Origin: Humulus lupulus
Taxonomy: Eukaryota; Streptophyta; Magnoliopsida; Rosales; Cannabaceae
Length of the DNA stretch: 64,000 bases
Direction: 5' to 3'
Assembly (NCBI RefSeq): GCF_963169125.1
Contig: NC_084802.1
Span: forward strand, 29,579,107 to 29,643,106
Made by a program: the position numbers and the translations under genes. Shown one piece after another: positions 45,396-58,051 of the stretch. Numbering within the stretch: position 1 is the stretch's first letter; every line of letters starts with the position of its first letter. The notes beneath the pieces are model-generated. The model did no database searches, was not told the origin of the DNA, and saw only the letters and a list, made by a program, of their open reading frames with translations.

Positions 45396-47675
45396 TGTAA
45401 CGCCCTGGGTGGCCAAGACCGTTACACTGTGTATTTATAGAGGTGCAGGACTTACTAATCAAGTCATTTAGTTGAAAACGTGTCACTAAAACCATTAATG
45501 AACTAGAGTTAAAAGATTTTGGTCAAGAAAAATTCATTTTATATAAATAAACATTGAGTTCATGGGATTCCAAAAGAAATAACATTCAAAGGTTAGTTTA
45601 CAAAATTTCCAGGGTACAAACAACCACTAGCCACTCTAAGGGAAAAACAGACATTGATGGTTCTCCTGTTCCTGTTCCACCCTCAACCGTGGCGGCTGAG
45701 CAACTAGTCATGTACATTCCGCCTCTAGAGTTCTCCAAGTCAGGGCTGATCAAGCTCACCCTTGCCTTTATCTGCACCACGTAGCACCCGTGAGCCAAGG
45801 CCCAGCAAGAAAACATAATATCATAGTACAAACAATGATAATAATCAAATAACTCTTTAAACATGTTCATACACTTAACGGTCCATACTAGTCACATAAT
45901 CCATAGGTACAATCAGGAAATTCACGAGTTAATACTCAATTACTCAGCATACCAAATTCATTAATTAACAATGATAACCAAATCACACGATAATCAGGGT
46001 CAACGCCCTTAGGTCGCACCCTCTGTTTACCCCACTGACTTCGGTCTGCTTAAACAAAGCTCAGTGAATATTAAGCTGTCCTCAGCTACCAGTGGCTGAG
46101 TCGCACCCTGTGCGCCAGTGTAAACTCCGACACTCTTAGGTCGTTTGTTTATTATTTACATGGCATAATACCATCCTTCCTAATGTATACAAAAACAGGG
46201 AGCCCTTAGTCCCGTTATAAATTCACAATCGGGTGCAGTTTTCTTACCTTTAATTCCAAGTGTTTTAGTTACGAGAGATGATTCTTGAGCACGTTCCATT
46301 TCCTGAGCCCTAGCTTACAGCTAGTCATAACCAAGATAAGGGATTCCATCAATAATAATTATATAAAGGTTTCCGGACCAAGTTCTAGCCTTCAGAACAT
46401 CGAATTCCACCAAACACGGTGGTGGAGTCGATCCCGAGCACTCTAGATTAGGTTCCCATGCCTAAAACCTCCCTAAGGCCAAATATGCCCTTAAGAGCCG
46501 TGACCCAAGCCTTCTCTGCCGCGGCGCGCCTCTTTCCAAAGGCCCAGCCTCGCCCAAGAACAGACACGGGCCGCGACCCAGCATTCCCCATGCCGCAGCC
46601 CGCCCTTCTTTCTCAGCTACCATCTGTTCTAGAGGGCCGCAACACACCAAGAACTGAGCTGCAGCCCGACCTCTTCATACCCAGAAAACCCACCATTTTT
46701 AACACTCAAATCCACCCAAAACCTTCCTAATGATACAATTCAATTATCACAAACATTCTAACATGTTTCCAGAAGCATAACCCAACAGAAACCTAGCCTA
46801 GAACTCATCAAAATAACATTTTAATCTTTGAAACCCACAAGCTCAAGAACACGTAAACCAGTCAGGAAAACACATAATTCAGACACTAACTTACCTTCAC
46901 TGAAGAACCAATCCTCCAAGAAATTGCTGAGCTAACTCTCAAGTCCTTAGCCTCAATTCAGTCTTAAATTCAAAACCCAAGAACTCTTAGAATCCAGCCC
47001 AAAGCTACATAATAAAATGACCAAAAATATAATTCAAGGCTTACCTCAGTTCCCGGTTGGATTCCTTAGCTACTACTGGGTTAAACTCCAAAACTTCAAC
47101 TCAATTCTCTGAGTTTCCAGCCAAGTTTTTCTTAGTTTCTGTGGTTTCCCTTGAGAGAGAGAGAAAAGAGAAAAGGGTCGGCTTGGGTAAATTCTACTGT
47201 TTTCTCACTTTTGTTTGATCCATCCTTAACTTATTAAGTCAATCCCGCAGCTCGGGGTACCAAAAATGTCCCCGAGGGAAAAATGGTAAATTTCCCCAGT
47301 ATTCCCTCCTAGGCTTCCTAACCTCAAATATATCTCCAATTATTTATTTCCATAACCCGATAACCCAAATAACCATCCAATACCCGAAATACCCCTTGAC
47401 TCGCCCCGAGCCAAGTATTGGGTCCCGTTGTGACTTCTCCGATAACTGGCTCTCTAGGATCGCCTCAAGTTGCATGCTGCAAATATATCCACATAATAAT
47501 GTGATCGTCACAATTATAACATATAGTCACATTTATGCCCTCATTTCATATATTCATATAATCATACAAGCATGCTTATCACGGAATCACGCATTAAGTT
47601 ACTTAATTCACACAAAAACCAATTATGCCCTCCCGGCATACTAATAAGGTTATTAGTGATTTTTGGATCGTTACA
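45396..47675 (-). mobile_element. Solo LTR (2280 bp) in the antisense exon 1 of B
   Basis: Starts TGTAACGCCCTGGGTGG and ends GGATCGTTACA. The flanks GATCG (45391-45395) and TATCG (47676-47680) match at four of five bases. Same LTR family as E, F, 58052-60467 and 62941 onward, so minus orientation is inferred. Word island with GCCGTGACCC, GGCCGCGACCC and TGCCGCAGCCC at 46496-46670, about 1.1 kb from the plus-strand start. No genes. Confidence 0.85.
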
Positions 47676-47680
47676 TATCG

Positions 47681-48579
47681 AGACCGTCTGTCCAAAAAGA
47701 AAATGGTCTTGAAATTGGGAGAATGATTAGGTATGTCCTCGAATAACCTTCTCTCCTTTGGATAACTCGACAAATAGTAGAAGCCATCCCCACCGTGAGC
47801 TCAGGAAGGATTGCTTTTTAGGCAAAAGAGATACATAATCTTGTGTACTGAGGGTCCATTCAATTTTTTCTCATGGTATAGCGACCTTAGTGCCGCTAAG
47901 ACTCTGTATGAGTTGGACTGGTACTGAAACGGGGCAATACCGACATAGTCGATAAAATTCTTGGAATAATCTTTTAAGGGTAGTAATGCCCTAGCTCGCA
48001 TGTGCTCGCAACTCCAGGCCGCGAGCTTGATTTTTTTCTTCAGGTTGCCTTCACCCAGAGCAAAGCAACTCCTTTCGTTGGAGCTGGCGGGTCAACATAC
48101 CAACTTGTCGGACAGCTTTAGTCCATGATAAGACCAAATTTCTGAAATCTGTCTTGTGGATCTGATGGAACTCTAGTAATGTTTGGCCTCGAAGAAAGAA
48201 CTCTCCAAGGTCGGGGCAGAAGGGACTTTGGAGGTAGATTGTTTGATTAGTTGATTTTATGTACTCTCCATGAATTCGAAGGAGAGTTTTCCTGGGGAAA
48301 ATGCTACTGTGACCTTATGCTCTGGGTCTAGTGGTATTGGTCGGACCTCAGGATTTGGGTCTGGATAATCGACAAACCACAGTCTCCTTTTTTTTTCCCT
48401 TCTTTTACCTCATTAATCTGACATCGGAAGTGAGCTCGTATGTCTTCCCGTTCAAGGTGCTCTTTGTGCTCCTGAATTAATCATTGGTTTTGAGTGAACA
48501 GAGATTCAACTCGAGGAAACGGTGGGTGGTAAGGGAGTTCAAGCTTGGTCCCCCACTAATTCTCTGAAGACTGCATCAT
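47681..48579 (-). pseudogene. Antisense locus exon 1 in B: ORF-A
   Basis: ATG 48579 follows acceptor CTTGTTAG. Text: MMQSSEN, stop, WGTKLELPYHPPFPRVESLF, stop, EREDIRAHFRCQINE, later MRARALLPLKDYSKNFIDYV, GIAPFQYQSNSYRVLAALRS, IMYLFCLKSNPS, then RRLFEDIPNHSPNFKTIFF. The alignment with element 1 exon 1 is continuous, but stops fall at different codons. The same putative gypsy-type transposon family resemblance applies. Part of the exon lies beyond the solo LTR. Confidence 0.7.
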
Positions 48580-49595
48580 CTAACAAGAAAGAAAAGGTTG
48601 AGGGGCCATTGTTTAAAAAAATAAGAAGAAAACAAATCTTGATAACTCGAGTTTGCAAGCTCAAGATAATGAGATAGAATAAATCGAGCCCGAAGATTCG
48701 GAATGACGAGATTGCTCAAATGCCACGATCGAGTTGTTATAAGCTCGGGGCATCGAGAGTGGGACGGTTACTTCCAACTTGGGGTATCCCGAATTTCTAG
48801 GGAAAAATGGCTAGTTACCTAGAAAGGAGATGCCATCTATTTATGTGCATCAAAACCCTAATTCAAAAACATATTCCTTACATTACACGAAACCTATAGC
48901 CTATTACCCCATTACCTAAAAAAGATGTTATTTTTGCCAGAAATTTACCAAATTTTTTGCTTAAATAGATCTTTATTTGTAAAAAATGCTCACTTATACA
49001 AATTAAAAACTCCATTTTACAAAGAAGATTTCAAGAAATAGCAATAACCAAAAGAGTTTTCTCATGCATGAAAACTAAGAAAAAAATGTGATATTCAGAG
49101 AAAGTAAGGTTTATAGAACTTACACAAGGTCAGTCTTGGGAATGAAGAGACCATGGATTAGAAAATCAAAAGTAGGAACGATCTTATAGAACCGAAGGTG
49201 TGGAGATTGCGTTGCTTTTTTGGCTTGGAGAACATGAAAAAATTTGGGGCTCTGGTTCAAGTTTCTTTTCTGAAAGTTGAGATTGTAGAAGTGAGGATGG
49301 AGGAGATAAATGGGAGCTTAAATAGGCCAAAAGGTGGCATTATGGGATTAATCTAAGCCCTTGAAATAGATTGAAACGTGATCCAATGGACCATGTTTGA
49401 TTTCAAAAATTGGCGGCAAAAAGAGGAATAGGAAAGGACGTGTGCAGAGAAAAGAGTACTTGAGTACTCTCAATATCTAATCTTGCATTGACACATATCC
49501 ACACTCAAGTGTGGTAGGTGGGCACGTTTACTGAAAGTGAAGTTCAAAAGTTTCCTTCTCATGGGATTCGAACCAACACTTTTGACAGGGCAAAA
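48580..49595 (-). promoter_or_regulatory. Candidate promoter and leader intron of the B antisense locus; purine tract
   Basis: Minus strand: TATTTAAG near 49330-49340, donor GTAAGT (GT at 49123-49122), then a leader intron ending TTAG at 48580. The layout mirrors element 1. A weak purine tract GACAGGGCAAAA (49584-49595) precedes the LTR on the plus strand. No other gene. Confidence 0.5.
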
Positions 49596-50319
49596 TGTTA
49601 CACCCAAATTTCGAGAATAGATAAACAACCTCGAAATGTAGGCTCATAATGAGTAAGATTAGGACTAAAAAATGTTAGCATTATACTTGTACAAATTGTA
49701 ACGAAGTTTCAGAGCTATGACATCAACGCTCAAACATGAATGGTAGGCTCAAAGGCATCAATCTCCTAAAAGAGATGAGTTCGACAGACTGATTAGGCAA
49801 GGAGGTGGTGACAATGGGAATGGTGAGCTCGAGGCTACGAGTGATCTTGAAAGCACGTTGAAGCAGTGTTCAAGCTCGAGGACGCATTAAACATACACAC
49901 GGAAAAGCTGTTAGGAAATTTCAATTTCTTAGGGATTATATTAAACTGTGTATTGAATCCCTAATTTGATGGGATCTTAATTAAAATAAGGAATTTTAAT
50001 TGCATTATTATTCAAATATTCTTTTGAATTTAAATTTGAATATATGTTATAACTTCCCTAAACTTGTGGGAAGATATTCTTGTAACCAAGTCTATAAATA
50101 GCCTGGATCTAGTCATTGTACTCACGCACAACTTTGTACTGAGAAATGCTCTGTGAAATTGCTCCTTCTTGAAGCTTTAACTCAGACAAGTTAATAAAAG
50201 TGACTCGTGGACATAGGCAGATTTTAACTACTGAACCACTTAAAAAATATCTTTCTTTTTTTTTCTTCTCAATTAATTATTTAATTGTTCTAGATCATTA
50301 CGTTGAAGATTTGGCGTCA
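49596..50319 (+). repeat. 3' LTR of element B
   Basis: TGTTACACCCAAATTTCG to TTGGCGTCA, 724 bp. Weakly similar to the LTR of element 1, with the same start phrase, a TATA box TATAAATA (50093-50100), and TCGTGGACATAGGCAGATTT near the end. Next comes TTACC and the RNase H of element D. The matching 5' LTR is outside the window. Confidence 0.85.
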
Positions 50320-52088
50320 TTACCTCTATGGGGTGAAATATGAAATCTACGCTGATCACAAGTACCTAAAGTATTTCTTCAAGTAGAGGGAATCGAACAT
50401 GAGGCAAAGCAGGTGGTTAGAGTTAGTCAAAGATTATGACGGGGAGACAATGTATCACCCTGGTAAGGCCAACGTAGTAGTTGATGCTCTTAGTCATAGA
50501 GGTCCGAGAATGGTTTCTTCTTTGCAAGGAATATCTGGGCAGATTCTAGAAGATATGGAACGAGCAGGTATAGAACTGATCACATGGAAACTTGCTAAGG
50601 CTACAATGCAATCTATCTTGTTCAAAAGAATCAAGGAAGAGCATATGGCAGATAAGAGGTTAAGTGAACAAAAGAAAGAAATCCAGAATGAGAATGCAAA
50701 AGACTACACTGTATTAGACACCGGGCTAATAAAAATACAAGGACGTATTTGTATGTATGATAACAAGGAACTTAAAAAGGAGATTTTGGCAAAAGCCCAT
50801 ACTACACCATATTCAATTCACTCCAAGATCACTAAAATGTATCATAATTTAGAGGCGTTATATTGGTGGTCTGGAATGAAGAAAGATGTAGTGGATTATG
50901 TGACAAAATACCTAACTTGTCAATAGGTCAAGGCAGAACATCAAAGACCAGCGGGATTGCTACAACCGTTGAATCTTTCGGAGTGGAAATGGGAGGATAT
51001 ATCTATGGACTTTGTGATAGGGTTACTTAAGACCATGAAATAGTACGATGCAATTTGGGTGATAGTGGATAGATATACAATGTCTGCCCATTTTCTACCA
51101 GTACGAATGACCCTTTCCATGGACCAATTTGTGGAACGTTATATGAACGAGATAGTATGGTTGCATGGAACACCGTACTCTATTGAATGTGATCGAGGCA
51201 CTCGGTTTTATGTCAATATTCTAAGAGAGTTTGTATAAAGCAATGGGAACTTGGTTGAAGTTCAGTACATCTTATCATCTAGAGACAGATGGCTACACCG
51301 AAAGAACGAATCAAATTTTGGAGGATATGATGAGAGTGTGTGTCATAGAGTTTCAAGGATCATGGAGCAGATACCTGCCACTGATTGAGTTTTCCTATAA
51401 CAACAATTATTAGTCTACCATCGGGGTAGCACCTTATGAAATGTTGTATAGAAGAAAGTGCAGGTCCCCACTCCATTGGGATGAGTTGGAAGAAAGAAAA
51501 CTTCTTGGGCCAGATGCTATTCAACATACCAATGAGGCTATTCAAAAGTTCAGGGCTAGAATGATCACAACTCAAAGCAGACAGAAATATTATGCTGACC
51601 TGAAGCGAAGACATGTTGAGTTTGAAGTAGGTGATCACGTATTTCTTTGAGGGACACCACAGAAAGGAATCTCTGTAAAGAGTTTTGGTAAGAAAAGAAA
51701 GCTAAGTCCCAGATATGTTGGTCCTTTTTAAAATATTGGAGATAGTAGGCAATGTTGCTTACAGGGTAGCTTTACCACCATCGTTGTCCGGGGTGCACAG
51801 CATGTTTCGTGTGTCACAACTTCGAAAGTATGTGTCAGATCCATCGTATATCTTAAGTTATGATACATTGGGTTTGCAGTAGGATTTATCTTTCGATGAG
51901 CGTTCGGTGAAGATTCTTTATGAAATGATAAGGTTATAAGGAATAAGGCTATTTCCTTGGTGAAAATATTGTGGAGGAATAATGTTGCAGAAGAGACAAC
52001 ATGGGAATTCGAGTAAGTCATGTTGCAATGGTATCCGGAGTTGTTTAAGTAAATTTCGGGACAAAATTCTTTTTTAGGGAGGGATAAT
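50320..52088 (+). pseudogene. Element D: chromovirus pol remnant (RNase H to integrase)
   Basis: Plus strand. Starts mid-RNase H: YGVKYEIYADHKYLKYFF, then HPGKANVVVDALSHR. Integrase: HSKITKMYHNLEALYWWSGM, KYLTCQ-stop, SAHFLPVRMTLSMDQFVERY, CDRGTRF, then a frameshift, TSYHLETDGYTERTNQILED, APYEMLYRRKCRSPLHWDEL. C-terminus: FGKKRKLSPRYVGPF and VSQLRKYVSDPSYILSYDTL with stops. Similar to element C but a different, older copy. The purine tract GGGAGGGATAA (52077-52087) precedes its LTR. The rest of D lies left of the window, beyond B. Confidence 0.85.
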
Positions 52089-53030
52089 TGTAACATTTGT
52101 TTTTCCGGAAGGGAGTGTCGTAATTTTTCCATTGAGGGTATTTTGTCATTTTACATATTTATGGGTTTAGATATGTAAAGATTCTAATGATAATAAAGAT
52201 TCTCGATTTCTTATATTTGAGAATTTGAAATGATATTTAAATCCCGGCATGTCCATAATGCCTAATAAATAATTAATTATGTGGGTTAATTTAATTATTT
52301 ATTTTTGTTGTGAATATTATTGATATGAGCATAGTAAAATTAATAATATGATATGAGTTTATTTTATATTATTATATGGTTTATTGCATTATTATTTGAA
52401 TGGATTAAATAATTGTAATTGCATGTAATTATGAAATGACCATAATATTTCTATGTTTGAATTTGGTTGATGGGCATTTAGAGGACATTAGAATATGATT
52501 TAAAATTCAATTAATTGATTAAATTTGAAATTTAAATCAGTTATAATAAGATCATCATTTCTTTTATTTAATTTGAAAAGAAATAAAAGAAATTCATTAA
52601 CCATAGGCTTAGAATCGGTCAACAACAACCAAGTGGTTAAGACTTCGTTTCTTTTTGTTTAAGCACGATTTAGAGGGCCTCTGAACAGTTCAAAATGGTG
52701 GGAAGAGAAGGAGATTCACACGAGTGGTAGAAGGAGACATTCTTGAATTTTCTAGAGAGAGAAAAAGAAAGATTTCGGGTTTAGAGCTTTAGGGAATTTC
52801 CGGGTGGTTTTGAATGTTTAGAATGGCTTTCCTATGACCTAAGAAGGGTACTAAACGTAACCAAATGGGCTATAATGTTATTTTTTTGAAAATTACCATT
52901 TTCACCATTAAAGTGAGTGTTCTTGAATGATTTCAATGGGAGTAGTGAAGAAAGTGAAGATGGTTTGTGGGCGGTTTGACAGAAATGGGATTAAGGGGAT
53001 AGACAGTTTCAAAGTAATTGTCACGTCCGT
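52089..53030 (+). repeat. Probable 3' LTR of element D
   Basis: TGTAACATTTGTTTTTCC follows the purine tract, so the left end is firm. The right end is not: a possible end is near CGTGTCA (about 53034). No second copy is in the window for comparison. No genes. Confidence 0.55.
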
Positions 53031-54054
53031 GTCAGGTACTTTTCAAAAAAATTAATTTTTTATTACAAAAATAATGATTACATAATTTTTTAATAGTAAT
53101 TTTGCAACCGGTTGCCCTTCATTTAGTAAACCAATACACTACTTACCCCTACCTTCCCTACAAATGTACCTATTACTAACCCCATCCCTTAGATTTACAT
53201 CCAACGCCTATTGTTCTTTAACCAAACGAATTCAATTTTCTCACGGGCGGGACAAAATCCATCCCTATATGTATATATATATATATGTGTGTGTGTAAAT
53301 TTCCCAGAAAAATAATGGCTTTATTTGAAATAAATATAACTCGCTGAAAAAATGTCATATAATTGTGTGCAATGTTTTAGTACATATTTTGGGTGCACAT
53401 ATCATAATTCTTTTTTTTATATACAATATGATTAAGTGGCATAAAATACAACTAATTTATATAACATTAAATTGTAATTAACTACAATCTTAGTAAATGA
53501 AAACCTAAATTTAATACAATGAATTAAAATCTGAAATCCAGCATTATACATATCAATAATCACACACCATTACTTGAAACTTTTGACTTGGTTTTATAGG
53601 TTATTTTTAAATCAAGTTTTACTTTATTTAGGCAAACCATATACAAAATGAAAGATCAATTATGCAAGATATATATGTATATATGAACATTGTCTTCTTT
53701 GTAAAGAAAGATTCTCTTTTTAGAACCATAACTATCGCAAAGGTAAATGATGTTGTAAAGGCAATGCCATAAAAGAGAGCACTTCAATTGATTCTATGAA
53801 CTTGTCTTGTTTCCTGGATTTCATAATAACAAAACCTCTAGTACTCTTCTGACATAGTAGGCAAACACCAATTCTGTGAAGGTATAGATTCTTAAAAATG
53901 ATTTTAATGTAAGTGGGCATTTGTATATTTAGTGAACTAAATGTCAAATTGTACTATCATCAAATAATTATGCATTCATATCTCGATATATAGTTCTTTA
54001 ATCTGCATAAAAAATACTCTTAGTCACATCTTATGGTCTTTATTTATATCATAA
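53031..54054. other. AT-rich intergenic DNA with a short TA/TG microsatellite
   Basis: A TATATG(TA)n(TG)n run lies at 53266-53296. The open stretch at 53732-53947 (minus) has no recognisable content. I see no gene or element here. Confidence 0.6.
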
Positions 54055-54503
54055 GAACATCTTCAATGAAGTACTAAATTAGTGATGCAGTGTTAAAATA
54101 TAGCACACTCTACAAAAAAGTTGCTCCAATGGTGTGTCAAAAGTTGTGTCATAATTAACACAGAATATAGCATGATGTATATTTGGAGCAGCATTAATTA
54201 ATTACTTTTTTATTTACTTTTATGTCATGTTTAATATTTTATTATTATTTTTAGTATATCATGAAATGTAAATGAAAACTTTTTATATAGTTAGATTTTT
54301 AGATAATAATAAAATAAAAATGAAAATTGTTATTTTTTATATTCTCAATAAATATTAAATGAGTATTAATGAAATATGCACATTTGCATCAATTTTTACA
54401 ATTGTGCTTTGGAGTACAATTATAAAAGTTGTGCCAAATATATCACTTATTGACTTTTGTGCCAAATATAACACAATATTTGCATCTTCCCTCGGAGATG
54501 GTC
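54055..54503. mobile_element. Possible MITE, about 450 bp
   Basis: The ends are imperfect inverted repeats: GAACATCTTCAATGAAG (54055) and CTTCCCTCGGAGATGGTC (54486-54503). GTGCCAAATATA and related inner phrases also repeat. Size and non-coding content fit a MITE. No certain target duplication (TAA versus TAG at the edges). Confidence 0.4.
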
Positions 54504-55207
54504 TAGTGTTTGCATGTTTTTATATTTTGTAAGAAATGAAAACTAAAGGGACAAGATGTCATTACACAACAGAGCAAAGCTACCAAAGATCTTTATAATT
54601 CATCTTAATTAATGATAAACAAAAATTTTTATACTCATTGAAAGTATAAACTCTTTGTTTTTTACTACCACATTGCTATAATAAAGTTATAATTTTTTCT
54701 TTTATCTTAATATAAATAGGAAATTTTACATAAAGTGCCAAATATATCACAATATAAATTTTTTTACTAGCACATGGCAATAATTACTTTTCTACTAATC
54801 ACATTTTTTATGTTTACGTCATATGTTTTTCTTATTACAAAAGTACTACTTTTGTCTCTTCCGCGTAGTTTGTATTGATGAAGTTTATTTTTTATTTTTG
54901 AATTTTTTCTGGCAACTTCCCACTCTTTCCACTTTCACGATATACTCTCTTCCACTTTTCTCTCCATTTTATTTATGCTCCACGATCACACTATTTTATT
55001 TCTGCTCCACGATCACATTAGTATCTTAATTTTTTCCCTAAAAATTGTGTTCTTAACGATCATTGAAGCATTTAAGCCCACGTTATTTGTTGTTGTATAT
55101 AGCATTATCTATCATCTATGGCTATATTACGATCGTGATCTTCTACTCCTTCTCCTTCTATTAAAAAAATTCCAAAGTCTCCAAAGATTTCTAAACAAGC
55201 TTTGCTG
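54504..55207. other. Upstream region of Ulp1-like gene; candidate left MULE end
   Basis: AT-rich. GGAAATTTTACATAAAGTGCCA at 54719-54740 has the look of a MULE terminal inverted repeat start, but the partner would lie right of the window, so this is unproven. The pyrimidine-rich stretch 54890-55010 could be the gene's 5' leader. No other gene. Confidence 0.35.
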
Positions 55208-55938
55208 ATGGGGAAGAAAGCTTCTGTGAAGCTGATTGAAGAGAAACCAAGCTCTCATAACTCACCCAAAGCCGAGTCATCAAAATCCCAATCTCAGAAA
55301 CGGAAGTTGGTTTCTGATGCTGTTGAAAGGAAGAAGGAAAAAAAGGTGAAATCAAGCAAAGTTGTGGGAGATGATCCGAAGAAATTTGTTGTTAAGGTTT
55401 GCATGTTGTTTGTATTGTATTGTTTTAATGTTGGTTCTTAGGGTTTTGCATTTTTTTTCACTTTGACTGTTGAATGTACTGAATTTGTTTCTTGTAATGT
55501 TTGTTTGAATATGTATTGTAAGTTTTACTAATTTGCCCATTTTAAAGTTTCTTATATAATCATGTTGTTTTGTTGTGTTATTATTGTTGTTCTATTTACA
55601 TTTTATCGAATTTTATTGTGTGTTGCATCGTGATTTACAGTTGAATGCAGATAATGTGTTTGTTTTAATGTTTGTTTGAAATTGCATTATAAGTTATTAG
55701 TTTAATTTATAGTTTTAGTAATTTGTTTTCAGAGCTTATTTTTATTTTTTATTCTGTTTTATTATTGCTGTTTATAAGTTTACTATTTGTTTTTGTTGTT
55801 GTGTGGTTGTTTTGGTGTTTTTTTTATTATTATTGTTTTTTTTATGTCCATTGTTGTTTATGTTATTTTTATTTTTGTTGTTTTATGGTTGTTTCATTAC
55901 TATTTTTGTTAATTTATTTATTTAATTTTTTTTTGTAG

Positions 55939-56791
55939 GATTGGCATTACTTAATCAATCTGAAGCAATATTTTACCGCTCAGGTTGTATCTTGTTGTAC
56001 TTATAAGGTTATTAAGGACCTTAATAACTAATTATCTGATAAACAAAAACAAATGTTTTCTGAAACTTGTTTTGGTAGTTTCTTGAATCTTCCTGCATTT
56101 AATCCACAACCTCAATTAATCCATGGGTTGTTATTGAGGGAACTTAAGCAGCCAAATGAGTATGAGCTATGGGTTATGGTTAGTGGTATTAGGTTGAGGT
56201 TTAGTATTGAAGAGTTTGCTTTGATTTCTGGTTTAGATTGTGAAGGCGAGTGCAATAATTTGAATTTCAAACAAGAGTCAAATAACTTTTTGGATAAATA
56301 TTGTCCAGGTTGGATAAGATTTCTAAACAATCTATTCATGAGTGTTTTAGGGCTAAGATGTGGGGTGATGATGATGAAGTTGCTGTAAAGTTGGTTGTTC
56401 TGTATTTTGTGCAGTGGTTTCTACTTAGTTCTAGGAAGGAAAAACAAGTTATGCGTGAATATTTAGATGTTGTTGATAGTGGTCGTTATAGTGAGTACGC
56501 CTGGGGTAAGAAATATTTTGATGAAACCATTATGTCTTTGAAGGGTAAATTAGATAGTTGGTACAATGCTGTACAAAATTCAAATGAGGAGAAGAAAGTT
56601 AAACCTTTTATACATTGGTTGGTTGCCCACATGTGTTTCAAGTTTGGTTTTATGAGTGTTGTCGCTATATGGTTGGGAAGTACTGAAAATTGGTTTATGA
56701 AACTATTCCGAGGATTGCTAGGTGGAGTTGTTCTAGTACTTCTGATTTGAGATTGTTGAAGGTTATTGTTTTTGATATTCCAGCTAAGAAG
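55939..56791 (+). pseudogene. DUF1985 exon of the Ulp1-like gene
   Basis: DWHYLINLKQYFTAQVV, then a TAA at 56029 before LSDKQKQMFSETCFG. Domain text: LIHGLLLREL, ELWVMVSGIRLRFS and EEFALISGLDCEGE match DUF1985 of plant Ulp1-like genes. A one-base shift near 56310 leads to DKISKQSIHECFRAKMWGDD, VVLYFVQWFLLSSRKEKQ, SEYAWGKKYFDETIMSLKGK. A second shift near 56700 leads to TIPRIARWSCSSTSDLRLLK. The domain is complete in content but in three frames. Confidence 0.8.
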
Positions 56792-56883
56792 TTATAGTTT
56801 TATGTTGTTTATATGTTAGTTTACTATTGTTATAGCATTGTCTGCCTATTACATTTTAATGTTTTTTGGTGGTTGTTTTGTAG

Positions 56884-57228
56884 TTAATGTTGAGAAATCT
56901 GAAGCCAAATGATAATGAGGTTGCTATCTTCGAGTTGGGTGGATTTGTTTTCAACGCAGATGTTGATGAAGTTGGGGAAGCAAAAGTAGATTTTGTGTCT
57001 AATGTGGGTCTTATTCGTGGTGAAATCCCAACAACCCTCCCTGGTGGGTGCACTCATTTTGATTCTTTAAATGCTAAGATGGATTCGTAGGTGTCTAAGC
57101 ATGAATGAATGGTTGCAGAGTTATTGGATTTGAAGGAGTATGTGAAGTCTCAATTTATTGGTGTTACTGCTTTATTGTCTTCTATGTAGGAGAAGTTTGA
57201 TACTGTTTTTGTGGATGCATTTGATAAG
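56884..57228 (+). pseudogene. Linker exon of the Ulp1-like gene
   Basis: Acceptor TTTTGTAG, then LMLRNLKPNDNEVAIFELGG and VGLIRGEIPTTLPGGCTHF, phase 0, donor AAGGTAGTG. Three in-frame stops (TAG 57088, a TGA soon after, TAG 57187). No known domain. The end KSQFIGVTALLSSM resembles a helical linker. Confidence 0.6.
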
Positions 57229-57329
57229 GTAGTGCTGTTTAGATGTTGTTATGTTATTGTTCTGGTTATGTTACAACCCTGGTTTCTGCATATATGTTTG
57301 TTGTTCAATGTTTTGGTTTTTAAATGTAG

Positions 57330-57569
57330 GTTGAAGAGAATGATTCTGATGATGATGATAGAGGGAGTGACATCAATCGTGAGAAGAGTAATGAAAATGA
57401 AGAAGATGTTAACGAGGAAGAAGAAGAGGATGCTGGAAAAGATGAAGGCGAGGACAAGGGGGAAGAAGGAAATTCTAGTGTAGATATTAAAAGAAAGCAA
57501 AATGAGATTAGTGGAGAAGATGATAATGAGTTTGATAGTGAAGACACTGAGAGTGACATGGAACAGAAG
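57330..57569 (+). pseudogene. Acidic exon of the Ulp1-like gene
   Basis: Eighty codons, open, between TGTAG and AAGGTATCT: VEENDSDDDDRGSDINREKS, then long Glu runs and SEDTESDMEQK. Strongly acidic low-complexity linker between the DUF1985 and protease parts, as in related plant genes. The following intron (57570-58042) is T-rich and holds nothing else. Confidence 0.7.
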
Positions 57570-58051
57570 GTATCTACATAGTCGACTTCAGTCCAATCAT
57601 GGCATCAAAATGAAGATTTATTTATTGTTTTTGTTATTATGTTTGAAACTTTAGTTTTTTGTTATTTTGTTAGATGTATTTTTTTTAACATTGTTTTTTA
57701 TATTTTTGGAACTAAAAACAGGTTTAGTTATTGTCCTGTTCTTACTTTAATGTATTTATGTTGCTTGATGCATATCCATTTTTTTGGATAATTATCATTG
57801 TATGGTTGTAATTATTTTATATTTTTAATGGATATTTTATGTTTTGGTCATTGTTATTGTCAACTGTTTTTTTCTTCCATAAAGTTATATATTCATTGTT
57901 ATTGTTATTATATTTTTTTAAGTATGTACATATTTCTTTTTATTTTTTCATTATTGTTGGTTTGTTAATGTTGTAGTGTTGCAATTTTGTTAATAAAATG
58001 ACCAATTTCAGTGAATGTGTTTTTCTATTGTTGTTTTTACAGGTGGCTGAT

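Larger units (their letters stand above)
1..50319 (+). mobile_element. Element B: old Retand/Tat-like Ty3/gypsy element, heavily interrupted
   Basis: B is reconstructed from pieces: 1-560, 13434-14780, 26405-26480, 27648-33731, 44812-45395, 47681-49595, then the 3' LTR at 49596-50319. When the insertions are removed the pieces run in the same order as in element 1 (gag, protease, RT, RNase H, archaeal-type RNase H, integrase, spacer, antisense locus, LTR). The 5' LTR lies left of the window. Each join is marked by a 5-bp target duplication except around unit H (none seen). Pol has many stops and frameshifts, so B is dead and older than element 1. It is inserted in the RNase H region of chromovirus fragment D. 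The lineage is inferred from protein order and the second RNase H domain. Confidence 0.85.

Noticed and set aside
35843..52088. Integrated plant pararetrovirus
   Set aside because: Integrase, LTR pairs, 5-bp duplications and chromodomain-like ends are present, and no movement protein is seen, so these are Ty3/gypsy retrotransposons.
55723..55938. Hydrophobic open frame
   Set aside because: T-rich intron 1 of the Ulp1-like gene; the peptide is almost all Phe, Leu, Val and Tyr.
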